The notes under the pieces were generated by a model. It had not been told where the DNA came from. It worked only from the letters and a program-made list of their open reading frames with translations, and did not search any database. Source: an uncultured Eubacteriaceae bacterium (GTDB lineage: Bacteria; Bacillota; Clostridia; Lachnospirales; CAG-274). From it: 39,940 nt of DNA. The DNA is taken from positions 1-39,940 of the forward strand of contig CAMMEG010000004.1 in NCBI GenBank assembly GCA_946495765.1, written 5' to 3'. Shown here piece after piece: positions 1-9,374 of this stretch (positions within the stretch are counted from its first letter, which is position 1; each line of letters begins with the position of its first letter). The position numbers and the translations under genes were made by a program.

Positions 1-70
1 TCACTAGCTCAGTTGGTAGAGCACTGGACTTTTAATCCAGGTGTCCCGGGTTCGAACCCCGGGTGACTCA
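1..70 (+). tRNA. tRNA-Lys (anticodon TTT), first ~3 nt missing because of the window edge
   Basis: Cloverleaf read by eye: anticodon arm CTGGA-CTTTTAA-TCCAG, T arm CCGGG-TTCGAAC-CCCGG, 3' acceptor GTGACTC+A; the 5' acceptor would be GAGTCAC and the window starts at TCAC. No encoded CCA. Confidence 0.95.
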
Positions 71-77
71 TAGTTTT

Positions 78-106
78 AATCAGATATAGTAATATATCTG
101 ATTTTT
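78..106 (+). terminator. Intrinsic terminator after tRNA-Lys
   Basis: AATCAGATAT...ATATCTGATT followed by TTTT. Confidence 0.7.
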
Positions 107-153
107 CTTTGCATTTTTATTAATATTAGTTTATAATAATATTAATTTATACA

Positions 154-362
154 GGTTATTTATCGTTTTTAGTGGCGTTTAAAATATTAAATAATAAAAA
201 GATATTTATATATATTATTCTTTTAAATATTTTAGGTTAAATATTATATAAAATAATGATATTTTTAATAAAAAATATATAAAACATTAAGTTTACATAT
301 TTTATATAAGTATATTTTTTTAATAACAAACAAACTTTCGCCATAATTATTGGCAAATAACC
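154..362. repeat. MITE-like AT-rich intergenic element, copy E1
   Basis: Begins GGTTATTT, ends AAATAACC (8-bp inverted termini); flanks TTTATACA / TTTATATA (7/8 identical). Homologous in two blocks to 32026-32129. Confidence 0.5.
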
Positions 363-453
363 TTTATATATGGTTATTAGGACAAAAAACAATAATATAA
401 ATTTTGCATATAATAAAATATTTAATAATAAAATACAGAAATGAGGGATAAAC

Positions 454-1530
454 ATGACTAAAAAAGTTGTAGCAGTATTATTTGGAGGACAATCTTCTGA
501 ACATGAAATATCTAAAATATCCGCATCTACAATAATATCTAATTTATCAAAAGATAAATATTCCATTATTCCTATATATATATCTAAAGATGGACAATGG
601 AAAATATATGATGGTTCTATTGAAAATATTTGTAATACGGAATGGGAAATATATTCTACTAATGCAATTATAAGTCCGGATACATCTCATAAAGGAATAA
701 TAAGAATTATTGGTAATAAAATAAGAGTAATGCCAATAGACGTTGTAATACCAGTTTTACATGGAAAATGGGGGGAAGATGGTACAATTCAAGGACTTTT
801 AGAACTTGCTAAAATACCATATGTAGGTTGTGGTGTTTTAGCGTCTGCTGTATCTATGGATAAACTTTACACTAAAATTATTGCTAGTAGTATTGGAATA
901 GAACAAGCAAAATATAAACCAGTATATAAGTATCAATTAGATAATATAAATGAAATATGTGATAATATAGAAAAAGAATTAGGATATCCTTGTTTTGTAA
1001 AACCAGTTAATGCTGGTTCATCTAAAGGTGTATCAAAAGCAAGTAATAAAGAACAACTTATAGATGCAATTAATAATGCATTTTTATATGATGTAAAAGT
1101 TATTATAGAAGAAAATATAAATGGTAGAGAAGTAGAATGTGCTGTCTTAGGTAATTATGATGTTAAAGCAACAAATGTTGGAGAAGTTTTATCAGCAACA
1201 GATTTTTATGATTTTGATTCTAAATATAATAATAAAGAATCTAAAACAGTTATACCAGCTAATATTTCTGATGATATATCAGAGGAAATAAGAGAAAAAG
1301 CAATAAAAATATTTAAAGCATTAGATGGAAGAGGTTTATCTAGAGTAGATTTCTTTATACAAGAAAGTACTAATAAGGTTATATTTAATGAGATAAATAC
1401 ATTTCCAGGATTTACACCAATAAGTATGTATCATATGCTATGGAATCATAAGGATGTAAATTTACCAAATCTTTTAGATGAGCTTATAGATTTAGCTTTT
1501 GAAGAATTTAAAAATAAAAATATGGAGTAG
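454..1530 (+). CDS. ddl: D-alanine--D-alanine ligase
   Basis: MTKKVVAVLFGGQSSEHEIS N-terminus; HGKWGEDGTIQGLLELAKIPYVGCGVLASAVSMDK; ATP-grasp core; RBS gaggga upstream. Confidence 0.95.
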   Translation: MTKKVVAVLFGGQSSEHEISKISASTIISNLSKDKYSIIPIYISKDGQWKIYDGSIENICNTEWEIYSTNAIISPDTSHKGIIRIIGNKIRVMPIDVVIPVLHGKWGEDGTIQGLLELAKIPYVGCGVLASAVSMDKLYTKIIASSIGIEQAKYKPVYKYQLDNINEICDNIEKELGYPCFVKPVNAGSSKGVSKASNKEQLIDAINNAFLYDVKVIIEENINGREVECAVLGNYDVKATNVGEVLSATDFYDFDSKYNNKESKTVIPANISDDISEEIREKAIKIFKALDGRGLSRVDFFIQESTNKVIFNEINTFPGFTPISMYHMLWNHKDVNLPNLLDELIDLAFEEFKNKNME

Positions 1531-1535
1531 AATAT

Positions 1536-2342
1536 ATGATTAACGATGCAAGACCAATAGGTATATTTGATTCTGGTGTGGGAGGACTTACAGTTGTAAA
1601 AGAGGTCATAAATGTATTACCTAAAGAAGATATAGTATATTTTGGAGATACAGCTAGAGTTCCATATGGTTCAAAATCTAAAGAATTAGTATATAAATTT
1701 TCTTGTCAAATTATAAAATTTTTAAAAGAAAAAAATGTTAAAGCTATTATTATTGCTTGTAATACAGTAAGTTCGAATTGTTGTGAAGATTTACAAAAGC
1801 AGTTTCCTAATATACCAATAATAGAAGTTTTAGAACCAGGAGTTAGCTCGGCTATAAAGTCTACAAATAATAGAAAAATAGGTGTTATAGGAACTGAAGC
1901 AACTATAAAAAGTGGAAAATATGAAAAGAAAATAAAAGAAAAATTATTAAATTGTCAAGTATATTCAAAAGCTTGTCCTTTATTTGTACCTCTTGCCGAA
2001 GAGGGATTTTTAGAGGAAAATATTACATTAGATATTGTAAAAATGTATTTAAGAGACTTTTTTAAAAAAGATATAGATTCACTTATATTAGGTTGTACTC
2101 ATTATCCACTATTAAAAAATAGTATTAAAAAAGTTGTGGGACAAAATGTAAACATAGTAGACCCTGCGTTTGAAACAGCCTTAAAAATGAAAGAATATCT
2201 AAAAAAAAATCATATGGATAATAATAAAGGTGGTAAACATAAATTTTATGTTAGTGATAAAAATGATAAATTTGACTTTATATGTTCGTTAGTGTTAAAA
2301 GAGATTCATATAGCAGAAAAAGTAAATATAGAAAAATACTAA
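1536..2342 (+). CDS. murI: Glutamate racemase
   Basis: RPIGIFDSGVGGLTVVKEV, ACNTVSS and LGCTHYPLL motifs. Confidence 0.95.
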   Translation: MINDARPIGIFDSGVGGLTVVKEVINVLPKEDIVYFGDTARVPYGSKSKELVYKFSCQIIKFLKEKNVKAIIIACNTVSSNCCEDLQKQFPNIPIIEVLEPGVSSAIKSTNNRKIGVIGTEATIKSGKYEKKIKEKLLNCQVYSKACPLFVPLAEEGFLEENITLDIVKMYLRDFFKKDIDSLILGCTHYPLLKNSIKKVVGQNVNIVDPAFETALKMKEYLKKNHMDNNKGGKHKFYVSDKNDKFDFICSLVLKEIHIAEKVNIEKY

Positions 2343-2360
2343 GAATTAATTAAATACTTA

Positions 2361-2389
2361 TTGAAAAAGTAGATGCTTTATAGTATAAT
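2361..2389 (+). promoter_or_regulatory. SigA-type promoter for trxA
   Basis: TTGAAA - 17 nt - TATAAT. Confidence 0.65.
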
Positions 2390-2443
2390 TTATTTTACAA
2401 GAACAAATATTAAACTTAAATAAATATATGGAGGGTTATAATT

Positions 2444-2761
2444 ATGGCTAAAATATTAAGTAGTAAATCAGAATTTGAAAATGATATATTAAATACAAGT
2501 CTTCCAGCTATGGTTGATTTTTTTGCAACTTGGTGTGGACCTTGCAAAATGTTAAGTCCAGTTATAGACGAAATATCTAATGAAATGGAAGGTAAAGCAA
2601 TTGTAGCTAAAGTAGATAGTGATCAACTTGGTGAGCTTTGTGTAGAGTATTCTATAAAATTATTACCAACTCTTGTATTTTTTAAAGATGGTAAAGAAGT
2701 AGATAGAATTGTTGGAATGGCAGAAAAAGAAGACATAATAGCAAAATTAAATTCTTTATAA
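2444..2761 (+). CDS. trxA: Thioredoxin
   Basis: WCGPCKM active site; 105 aa; RBS ggagg. Confidence 0.95.
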   Translation: MAKILSSKSEFENDILNTSLPAMVDFFATWCGPCKMLSPVIDEISNEMEGKAIVAKVDSDQLGELCVEYSIKLLPTLVFFKDGKEVDRIVGMAEKEDIIAKLNSL

Positions 2762-2779
2762 TAGTTTTTATTAATAATC

Positions 2780-2841
2780 TAGGTTCTTATATATTTAATT
2801 TAAAAGGTTAGCTTTAATTAAATATATAAGAACCTATTTTT
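2780..2841 (+). terminator. Intrinsic terminator with a 21-bp stem
   Basis: TAGGTTCTTATATATTTAATT ... AATTAAATATATAAGAACCTA followed by TTTTTATT. Confidence 0.85.
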
Positions 2842-2892
2842 ATTAATGAAATTAAGTATTGTTCAATATAACAGTTGCAAATGGATTTTAAT

Positions 2893-2970
2893 TTTAATTG
2901 AAGAAGAATAAATCGAAATAGTTGTTTTTTGATACAAAGTATCAAGAAAATTCACTATAAAATATTAAGA
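2893..2970 (+). repeat. Dispersed intergenic repeat R1, copy A
   Basis: TTTTAATTGAAGAAGAATAAATCGAAATAGTTGTTTTTTGATACAAAGTATCAAGAAAATTCACTATAAA; aligns with 17528-17600 and 35486-35560. Confidence 0.6.
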
Positions 2971-3060
2971 TTATTCTTTATATATTTTTAATATATATCA
3001 TATTTTTATAAATTAGTGAATATTATAGAGTATGATAAAAATATTAAAGGAGGTGTAGTT

Positions 3061-4041
3061 ATGGATGAATTTACTTCTACTCTTGTAAAAAAGTTTAATT
3101 TTAAACCTAAATATATTCGTAGAAAAAAATATATGTATATATGTGATACAGACAAGGGTATTAAATTAATAAGACCTGTAAATCATACGCCAGAAAAAAT
3201 ATTACTTGTGCATAATATAAAACAGCATCTTATAAAACAGGGCTTTAATCAATTAGATTATTACTATACTTCAGACGAAAATTTGCCATATGTAATAAAT
3301 GAAGATCTTGTATATATTATGACAGATTATATAGATTTAGAAGAATGTGATTTATCAAATAAAAATCATACTAAAAAAGCAATAGAGTTATTAGCTAAAT
3401 TCCACAAACTATCACAAGGTAGTAACGAACTAATAAATACTAATAATATAGAAATATTTGATATAAAAGAATTATTTAGCAAAAAAATAGATAGTTTAAA
3501 GAAAATGAAAAAACAGGTATCTAAACAAAAAAATTTTTCAGATTTTGAATTAGCTTTTATAAAAACTTTTGACTACTTCTATAAAAATGGAATACAATCA
3601 TTAGAAATATTGGATAAATATAAATATGAAGAGTTAAATAAAATAGCTAAAAAGAATATAATGATATGTCATAATAAAATTAAAGAAGAAAATATTTTGA
3701 TAGGTGAAAAGTTATATTTAACTCAGTTTGAAAATATAACAATAGACCATTTTATATATGATTTAGCAAATTTTATTATTAGATATATAAAAAAGCATAC
3801 AGAAGATTATTTAATTTTAGAAGATATTTTAATTACATATTCAAAAATAAATTATATAGATGGTAATATTTTACCTGTTTTATATGCACTTATTAAATTT
3901 CCTAATAGATATATAGATACTTGCAAAAGTTTTTTTGAAAGAAAACGAACATTTACTCCAATATCTATATCAAGTGATTTAGAAAATATATTACAGTTAA
4001 AAGATTTTCAAGAAAATTATATATCAAAGATAAAATATTAA
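3061..4041 (+). CDS. CotS-family spore coat / aminoglycoside-phosphotransferase-like kinase-fold protein (probable pseudokinase)
   Basis: Kinase-like layout with H-x-K-x4-N (CHNKIKEENIL) and a YDLANFI segment. ATG at 3061 has a strong RBS (AAAGGAGGTG); the track's 3016 GTG start has none. Confidence 0.7.
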   Translation: MDEFTSTLVKKFNFKPKYIRRKKYMYICDTDKGIKLIRPVNHTPEKILLVHNIKQHLIKQGFNQLDYYYTSDENLPYVINEDLVYIMTDYIDLEECDLSNKNHTKKAIELLAKFHKLSQGSNELINTNNIEIFDIKELFSKKIDSLKKMKKQVSKQKNFSDFELAFIKTFDYFYKNGIQSLEILDKYKYEELNKIAKKNIMICHNKIKEENILIGEKLYLTQFENITIDHFIYDLANFIIRYIKKHTEDYLILEDILITYSKINYIDGNILPVLYALIKFPNRYIDTCKSFFERKRTFTPISISSDLENILQLKDFQENYISKIKY

Positions 4042-4089
4042 TTTAGGCTTTTTACTATGCATATGTAAATAGTCTAAATTAATATGTTT

Positions 4090-4122
4090 AAAAAGGCTAT
4101 ATGTAATTTATATAGCCTTTTT
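4090..4122. terminator. Bidirectional terminator between convergent genes
   Basis: AAAAAGGCTATA-TGTAATT-TATAGCCTTTTT. Confidence 0.8.
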
Positions 4123-4128
4123 ATAAAA

Positions 4129-5229
4129 TTAAATTACTTGCTTAATGTTTAAACTTTTATCCATAATAACAAGATTTGCTATTTTACCAGCAGTTATGCT
4201 TCCCATTTTATCAAATATATTTATACTAATAGCAGGTACTTTAGTACAAGCTTTAATAGCAGATTCTAAAGGTATACCAAAAGATACAGCCTTTTTCATA
4301 CAATCAAAAAGATTTGTGGCAGAACCAGCAATAGTTCCATCATCTAAAACAGCTTTTTTATCTTTCATAGTAACTTTTTGACCACCAAGTTCATAAGTAC
4401 CATTTTCCATACCAGTTGCCATCATAGCATCACTTACTAAAATTATCCTATCATCACCAAACATTTTAAATGTAGCTCTAATCATACTAGGGTGTATATG
4501 TATGCCATCACATATAAGTTCAACAAATATATTTTCGTTATCTAATGCAGCACCAACAACAGATGGGTCTCTATGGTTAAAAGCAGGCATAGCATTAAAT
4601 AAATGAGTAACTCTTGAAGCTCCAAAATCAAAAGCTTTTTTAGCTATATCATAGTTAGCAGTAGTATGGCCTATAGAAATACCAACAGTTTTAGACATTT
4701 CTTTAATAAAGTCTAAACCACCTTCACATTCTGGTGCCATGGTAATTATTTTAATCATATTATTACAAGCTTGATTAAGTTCTTTAAAAATATTTACTTC
4801 AGGATTTACTATAAATTTAGCATCTTGAGCTCCCTTTTTTTCAGAAGATAAAAAGGGACCTTCCATATGTATACCAACAATATTAGCACAATCTTTAGGT
4901 AAGTTAGTAGTAGCCGTATTAAATATTTCTTTTAAGAGGTCTTTTTTTAATGTCATAGATGTAGGACAAAAGGCAGTTATACCATGACTTTTTAAATATT
5001 TAGCAATAGATACAAGTCCATCTATGTCTTTATCACAAAAGTCATGACCAGTTGCACCATGTATATGTGTATCTATAAGTCCTGGTATAACATAATTTCC
5101 ATTAGCATCTATTTCTTTTTTATCAGTAACTTCATCTAAAGATGAAACAATTATTCCATCTTCTATATATATATCTTTTTTTTCAAAATTACAATTTTCA
5201 TTAAAAACTAAACCATTTTTTATAATCAT
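4129..5229 (-). CDS. nagA: N-acetylglucosamine-6-phosphate deacetylase
   Basis: GLIDTHIHGATGHDFCD, HMEGPFLSSEKKGAQ, THLFNAMPAFNHRDPSVVGAAL motifs. Confidence 0.95.
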   Translation of the reverse strand: MIIKNGLVFNENCNFEKKDIYIEDGIIVSSLDEVTDKKEIDANGNYVIPGLIDTHIHGATGHDFCDKDIDGLVSIAKYLKSHGITAFCPTSMTLKKDLLKEIFNTATTNLPKDCANIVGIHMEGPFLSSEKKGAQDAKFIVNPEVNIFKELNQACNNMIKIITMAPECEGGLDFIKEMSKTVGISIGHTTANYDIAKKAFDFGASRVTHLFNAMPAFNHRDPSVVGAALDNENIFVELICDGIHIHPSMIRATFKMFGDDRIILVSDAMMATGMENGTYELGGQKVTMKDKKAVLDDGTIAGSATNLFDCMKKAVSFGIPLESAIKACTKVPAISINIFDKMGSITAGKIANLVIMDKSLNIKQVI

Positions 5230-5257
5230 ATTATACCTTCTTTCTAGGTTAAAATAA

Positions 5258-6001
5258 TTATAAGAGTCCTTTTTCTCTTATAATAGATAAAGCATCATCA
5301 TCTGCAACAATAGTTACATTGTTATGAAGCTGTAATATAGATGCAGGTACACTAGGTACAATCTCTCCATATATAGCTTTATAAAGAGCTTCTGCTTTAG
5401 ATTTACCAGAAGCAGCTAATAAAATGCTTTTTGCTTGCATAATATTTTTTATACCCATAGAATAAGCAAATTTAGGTACTAAATCTAAGCTTGCAAAAAA
5501 TCTAGAATTAGCTTTAATTGTATCATCTGCTAATTTAACACAGTGAGTTTCTTTTTCAAATGCAGCGCCAGGTTCGTTAAATCCAATATGACCATTACTA
5601 CCTATACCTAAAAGCTGTAAGTCTACCCCACCTAAAGATTTGATTACTTGGTTATATCTAGAACATTCTTTTTTAGAATCTTCTTCAAGACCGTTAGGTA
5701 TAAAAGTATTATTAATATCAATATTAACATTATCAAAAAGATGTTTTTTCATAAAATAAGCATAGCTTTGGTCATTATCTTTAGATAAGCCTTTGTACTC
5801 GTCTAAATTTACAACTTTAACTTTAGAAAAATCTAAATCACCTTTTTTATACCATTCTACAAGTTGTTTATAAGTACCTTCTGGTGTAGAACCAGTGGCA
5901 AGACCTAAAACACAATCTGGCTTAATTATAACTTGAGCCGATATAATATTTGCAGTCTTTCTACTCATATCATTGTAATCCTTAGCATTATAGATAACCA
6001 T
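5258..6001 (-). CDS. nagB: Glucosamine-6-phosphate deaminase
   Basis: LGLATGSTPEGTY, NLDEYKGL, GIGSNGHIGFNEP motifs. Confidence 0.95.
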   Translation of the reverse strand: MVIYNAKDYNDMSRKTANIISAQVIIKPDCVLGLATGSTPEGTYKQLVEWYKKGDLDFSKVKVVNLDEYKGLSKDNDQSYAYFMKKHLFDNVNIDINNTFIPNGLEEDSKKECSRYNQVIKSLGGVDLQLLGIGSNGHIGFNEPGAAFEKETHCVKLADDTIKANSRFFASLDLVPKFAYSMGIKNIMQAKSILLAASGKSKAEALYKAIYGEIVPSVPASILQLHNNVTIVADDDALSIIREKGLL

Positions 6002-6229
6002 TTTTATGTACCTCCTAAAATAATATATTTATAATTTTAATTATACATAATATAAGTTAAAATTTCAATAATGTTTTTATTTTAATCTTAAAACTTTTAT
6101 AATATTAACCTATAATACTTAAATTTTAAAAATATTATTATATAAAATTAAAATTTTTAAAAACTCTATTATTTTACATTTATATGTGATAAAATAATAA
6201 ATATAATTTTTAATGTTAGGAGGAATTCT

Positions 6230-7897
6230 ATGAAAACAGATATCCAGATAGCTAATGAAACAAAAATGGAAAATATTGAAAAGGTTTTAGAAAAGTTTAA
6301 TATATCATACGATGATATAGAACTTTATGGTAAATATAAAGCTAAGGCATCTAATACACTTTATAATAAGTTAAAGGATAGGGAAGATGGTAAGTTAGTG
6401 TTAGTTACAGCTATAAATCCTACTCCAGCAGGTGAAGGTAAAACTACTACAACTATTGGCCTTTCTCAAGCACTTAATAAAATAGGTGTAAACTCTGTCG
6501 TTGCTCTTAGAGAGCCATCTTTAGGTCCTTGTATGGGAATAAAAGGAGGGGCTGCTGGTGGTGGATACTCTCAAGTTGTTCCTATGGATGAAATAAACCT
6601 ACATTTTACAGGTGATTTACACGCTATTACTACTGCTAATAATCTTCTTAGTGCTATGTTAGATAACCATATACATCAAGGGAATAGTCTTAATATAGAT
6701 ACAAGAAATATTACATGGAAAAGAACTCTTGATATGAATGATAGAGCCCTTAGAAATATAACAATTGGCCTTGGTGGTAAAATAAATGGAGTACCTCGTG
6801 AAGATGGATTTATGATAACTGTTGCTTCTGAAATAATGGCAATATTATGTTTAGCCAAAGATTTAAATGACTTAAAACAACGTCTTGGTAAAATAATAGT
6901 TGGATATAATATAGACGGTAATCCAGTTACTGCAAAAGATTTAAAAGCTAATGGAGCTATGGCAGTTTTATTAAAAGATGCAATAAAACCTAATTTGGTG
7001 CAAACTTTAGAACATACACCAGCTATTATTCATGGTGGACCTTTTGCTAATATAGCTCATGGTTGTAATAGTGTACAAGCTACAAAACTAGCTTTAAAAT
7101 TATCTGATATAGCCATTACAGAGGCTGGATTTGGTGCTGATTTAGGAGCAGAAAAGTTTTTTGATATAAAATGTCGTATAGCAAATTTAACCCCTGATGC
7201 AGTTGTTTTAGTGGCTACTATAAGAAGTTTAAAATTTAATGGTGGTGTAGATAAAACTGAACTTTCTAATCCTAATTTAGAAGCAGTAAAAAGAGGATTT
7301 AAAAATCTTGAAAAACATATAGAAAATATTAAAAAATATGGCTTACCTATTGTTGTCACATTAAATGCTTTTACAACAGACACTAAAGAAGAAATTGATT
7401 TTATAAAAGAACAATGTAATAATATTGGAGTATACTTTGCTTTATCAGAAGTATGGGCTAAAGGTGGAGAAGGTGGTATAGAACTTGCTAATCAAGTTAT
7501 TAAAGCACTTAAAGAGCCTTCAAACTTTAAATTTTTATATGATGAAAAGTTATCTATTGAAGAAAAGATAAATATTATAGCAAAAGAAATATACGGAGCA
7601 GATAGTGTTAAAATTTTACCTAAGGCTAAAACAGAGATTGCTCAAATAGAAAAAATAGGACTTGATAAAATGCCTATTTGTATAGCTAAAACTCCATTTT
7701 CTTTTTCAGATAATCCTAATCTTTTAGGTCGACCTTGTGGATTTGATATAACTATAAAAGAGGTAAGAGTATCAGCAGGTGCTGGATTTATAGTAGCATT
7801 AGCAGGTGATGTAATGGTTATGCCAGGATTACCAAAAGTTCCAGCTGCTGAAAATTTAGATATAGATGAAAATGGTAATATAGTAGGACTTTTTTAA
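6230..7897 (+). CDS. fhs: Formate--tetrahydrofolate ligase
   Basis: [50 protein letters not shown]. Confidence 0.97.
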   Translation: MKTDIQIANETKMENIEKVLEKFNISYDDIELYGKYKAKASNTLYNKLKDREDGKLVLVTAINPTPAGEGKTTTTIGLSQALNKIGVNSVVALREPSLGPCMGIKGGAAGGGYSQVVPMDEINLHFTGDLHAITTANNLLSAMLDNHIHQGNSLNIDTRNITWKRTLDMNDRALRNITIGLGGKINGVPREDGFMITVASEIMAILCLAKDLNDLKQRLGKIIVGYNIDGNPVTAKDLKANGAMAVLLKDAIKPNLVQTLEHTPAIIHGGPFANIAHGCNSVQATKLALKLSDIAITEAGFGADLGAEKFFDIKCRIANLTPDAVVLVATIRSLKFNGGVDKTELSNPNLEAVKRGFKNLEKHIENIKKYGLPIVVTLNAFTTDTKEEIDFIKEQCNNIGVYFALSEVWAKGGEGGIELANQVIKALKEPSNFKFLYDEKLSIEEKINIIAKEIYGADSVKILPKAKTEIAQIEKIGLDKMPICIAKTPFSFSDNPNLLGRPCGFDITIKEVRVSAGAGFIVALAGDVMVMPGLPKVPAAENLDIDENGNIVGLF

Positions 7898-8045
7898 TAC
7901 ATAATATAGATTTTAAAATTTATTTTTAGATTATAAATAACTTTATAAAAGTTGGAAATAAAATAATTATCACCTTATATTTAACTAATGTTGTTTTTAA
8001 TTTTTAAATATACTTAATTATATTAAGTAAGTTGAAAAAAATTTT

Positions 8046-8090
8046 GTCCTTAATTGTTTTAAAACTTAATAAAACAATTAAGGACTTTTT
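8046..8090 (+). terminator. Intrinsic terminator
   Basis: GTCCTTAATTGTTTTA ... TAAAACAATTAAGGAC-TTTTT (16-bp stem), ~150 nt past the fhs stop. Confidence 0.75.
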
Positions 8091-8353
8091 AATTTTATCT
8101 AAATATATAAAATAGTTAACATTAATATAATAAATTTTAAAAACTTTATATTGACATTTTTTAACTATTTTATTAATATTTTTATATAGTAATAATAATA
8201 CATATTCTAGATATAAGTTATTTCAAAATATCATTATTTTTTCTTTTAGTTAGTATTATTTATTGGATGAATTTTATACATTACATTTAACATAACAAAA
8301 TAATATTAAACAATACTGATGACTAAAAATACAGAATTAAATGAGGTATCAAT

Positions 8354-8638
8354 ATACGTAAATATTCAGATAAAATAAGTTTTTATGCTTTATAATAGGA
8401 TTTTTATTAAACTTTGTTTCTATAGGTGGAAGAAAATGGGGAATATACATATCTGAAACATATTATTCAACAATTTGTCTTATATTATTTATTATATCAG
8501 TTAAAATGGGTAAGTATAAAAACTACATATTCTAAAGTTAGTTCAAATTTATCAACAGTAATAATAATTATGTATTTTATTTCTTTTGTATTATTTATAA
8601 TACAAAAGATAAAGGAGATATTTTTGTATTTTTTATAA
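8354..8638 (+). pseudogene. Remnant of a small membrane-protein gene with frameshifts
   Basis: A frame other than the track ORF reads IRKYSDKISFY / (shift) CFIIGFLLNFVSIGGRKWGIYISETYYSTICLILFIISVKMGKYKNYIF*, then the track frame continues STVIIIMYFISFVLFIIQKIKEIFLYFL; no RBS/ATG in the first frame. Confidence 0.4.
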
Positions 8639-8644
8639 AAAATA

Positions 8645-8681
8645 TTATTAAAAGCCAGTGAAAATCACTGGCTTTTAATAA
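8645..8681. terminator. Bidirectional terminator-like hairpin
   Basis: TTATTAAAAGCCAGTG-AAAAT-CACTGGCTTTTAATAA (16-bp perfect stem). Confidence 0.75.
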
Positions 8682-8737
8682 TAAAATCATTAGTTACTAG
8701 GGGGTAAACTTGACTTTTAAGTCTTTTAAAATAAAGG

Positions 8738-8785
8738 TTAGTTATTATATTAATTTTAATATTTTAAACTTAATATAATAACTAA
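8738..8785. repeat. Perfect 16-bp inverted repeat, 16-nt loop
   Basis: TTAGTTATTATATTAA ... TTAATATAATAACTAA. Confidence 0.6.
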
Positions 8786-8827
8786 ATGATACAATAGTTT
8801 TTTTATATTTTCAAGACAAAAAGATAA

Positions 8828-8872
8828 AAAAAGTAAGATTTATTACATAGTAATAATAAACCTTACTTTTTA
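8828..8872 (-). terminator. Terminator for the yunB-yajC direction
   Basis: AAGTAAGaTTTATTAC ... GTAATAaTAAAcCTTACTT flanked by A and T tracts. Confidence 0.65.
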
Positions 8873-8911
8873 AGTACATATTTTGTATAAATACTACAAA
8901 AAAGGTAAGTA

Positions 8912-9316
8912 TTATTTTGAGACATTACTAAGGTTAGGTTCACCTTTAGATATAACTCTTTGTTTTAAAACTGGTATTAAAACACCTTTATTTGTACCAA
9001 ATTCTATAATAAAAACTTGATCAGCTATGTCAGTAACTTTACCATAGATGCCACTATCTAATAATACCCAATCACCAACTTTTATATCAGATTGTAATTC
9101 GGCAATTTTCTTTTCTCTTTTCTTTTGAGGTCTAATACCTATAAAATAAAATATTAAAACGATAAAAAGAATATAAATAATAATGCCAGGAAGAGTTGAA
9201 AAAAAACCAAGACCACCAGTAGCAGATTGACCAGATACTTGAGTAGCTTGATTGCCGGCTTGAGTAGCGGCTTCAGCACCACCTGTAATAACTGTATTTA
9301 ATAATGTAAAGTTCAT
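8912..9316 (-). CDS. yajC: Preprotein translocase subunit YajC
   Basis: Single TM followed by IRPQKKREKKIAELQSDIKVGDWVLLDSGIYGKV; start set at MNFTLL with RBS AGGAGATGTT, not the 9418 start of the track ORF. Confidence 0.88.
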   Translation of the reverse strand: MNFTLLNTVITGGAEAATQAGNQATQVSGQSATGGLGFFSTLPGIIIYILFIVLIFYFIGIRPQKKREKKIAELQSDIKVGDWVLLDSGIYGKVTDIADQVFIIEFGTNKGVLIPVLKQRVISKGEPNLSNVSK

Positions 9317-9374
9317 ATTAACATCTCCTATTAAAATTTCATATATTAAGTTAATTATATAACAATATAAACAT

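Noticed and set aside
237-566. 109-aa minus-strand ORF
   Set aside because: Overlaps the AT-rich E1 element and the start of ddl; composition typical of spurious AT-rich ORFs, no RBS or recognisable family.
2780-2841. Very long hairpin after trxA considered as an RNA element
   Set aside because: Position and T-tract fit an ordinary, if long, intrinsic terminator.
4145-4381. 78-aa ORF antisense to nagA
   Set aside because: Shadow ORF within a confident gene on the opposite strand.
6676-7383. ORFs antisense to fhs (6676-6858, 7057-7383)
   Set aside because: Shadow ORFs opposite highly conserved fhs codons.
8711-8779. Tiny ORF with TTG start after AGGGGGTAAAC
   Set aside because: About 21 codons, low complexity and overlapping an inverted repeat; not distinguishable from chance.
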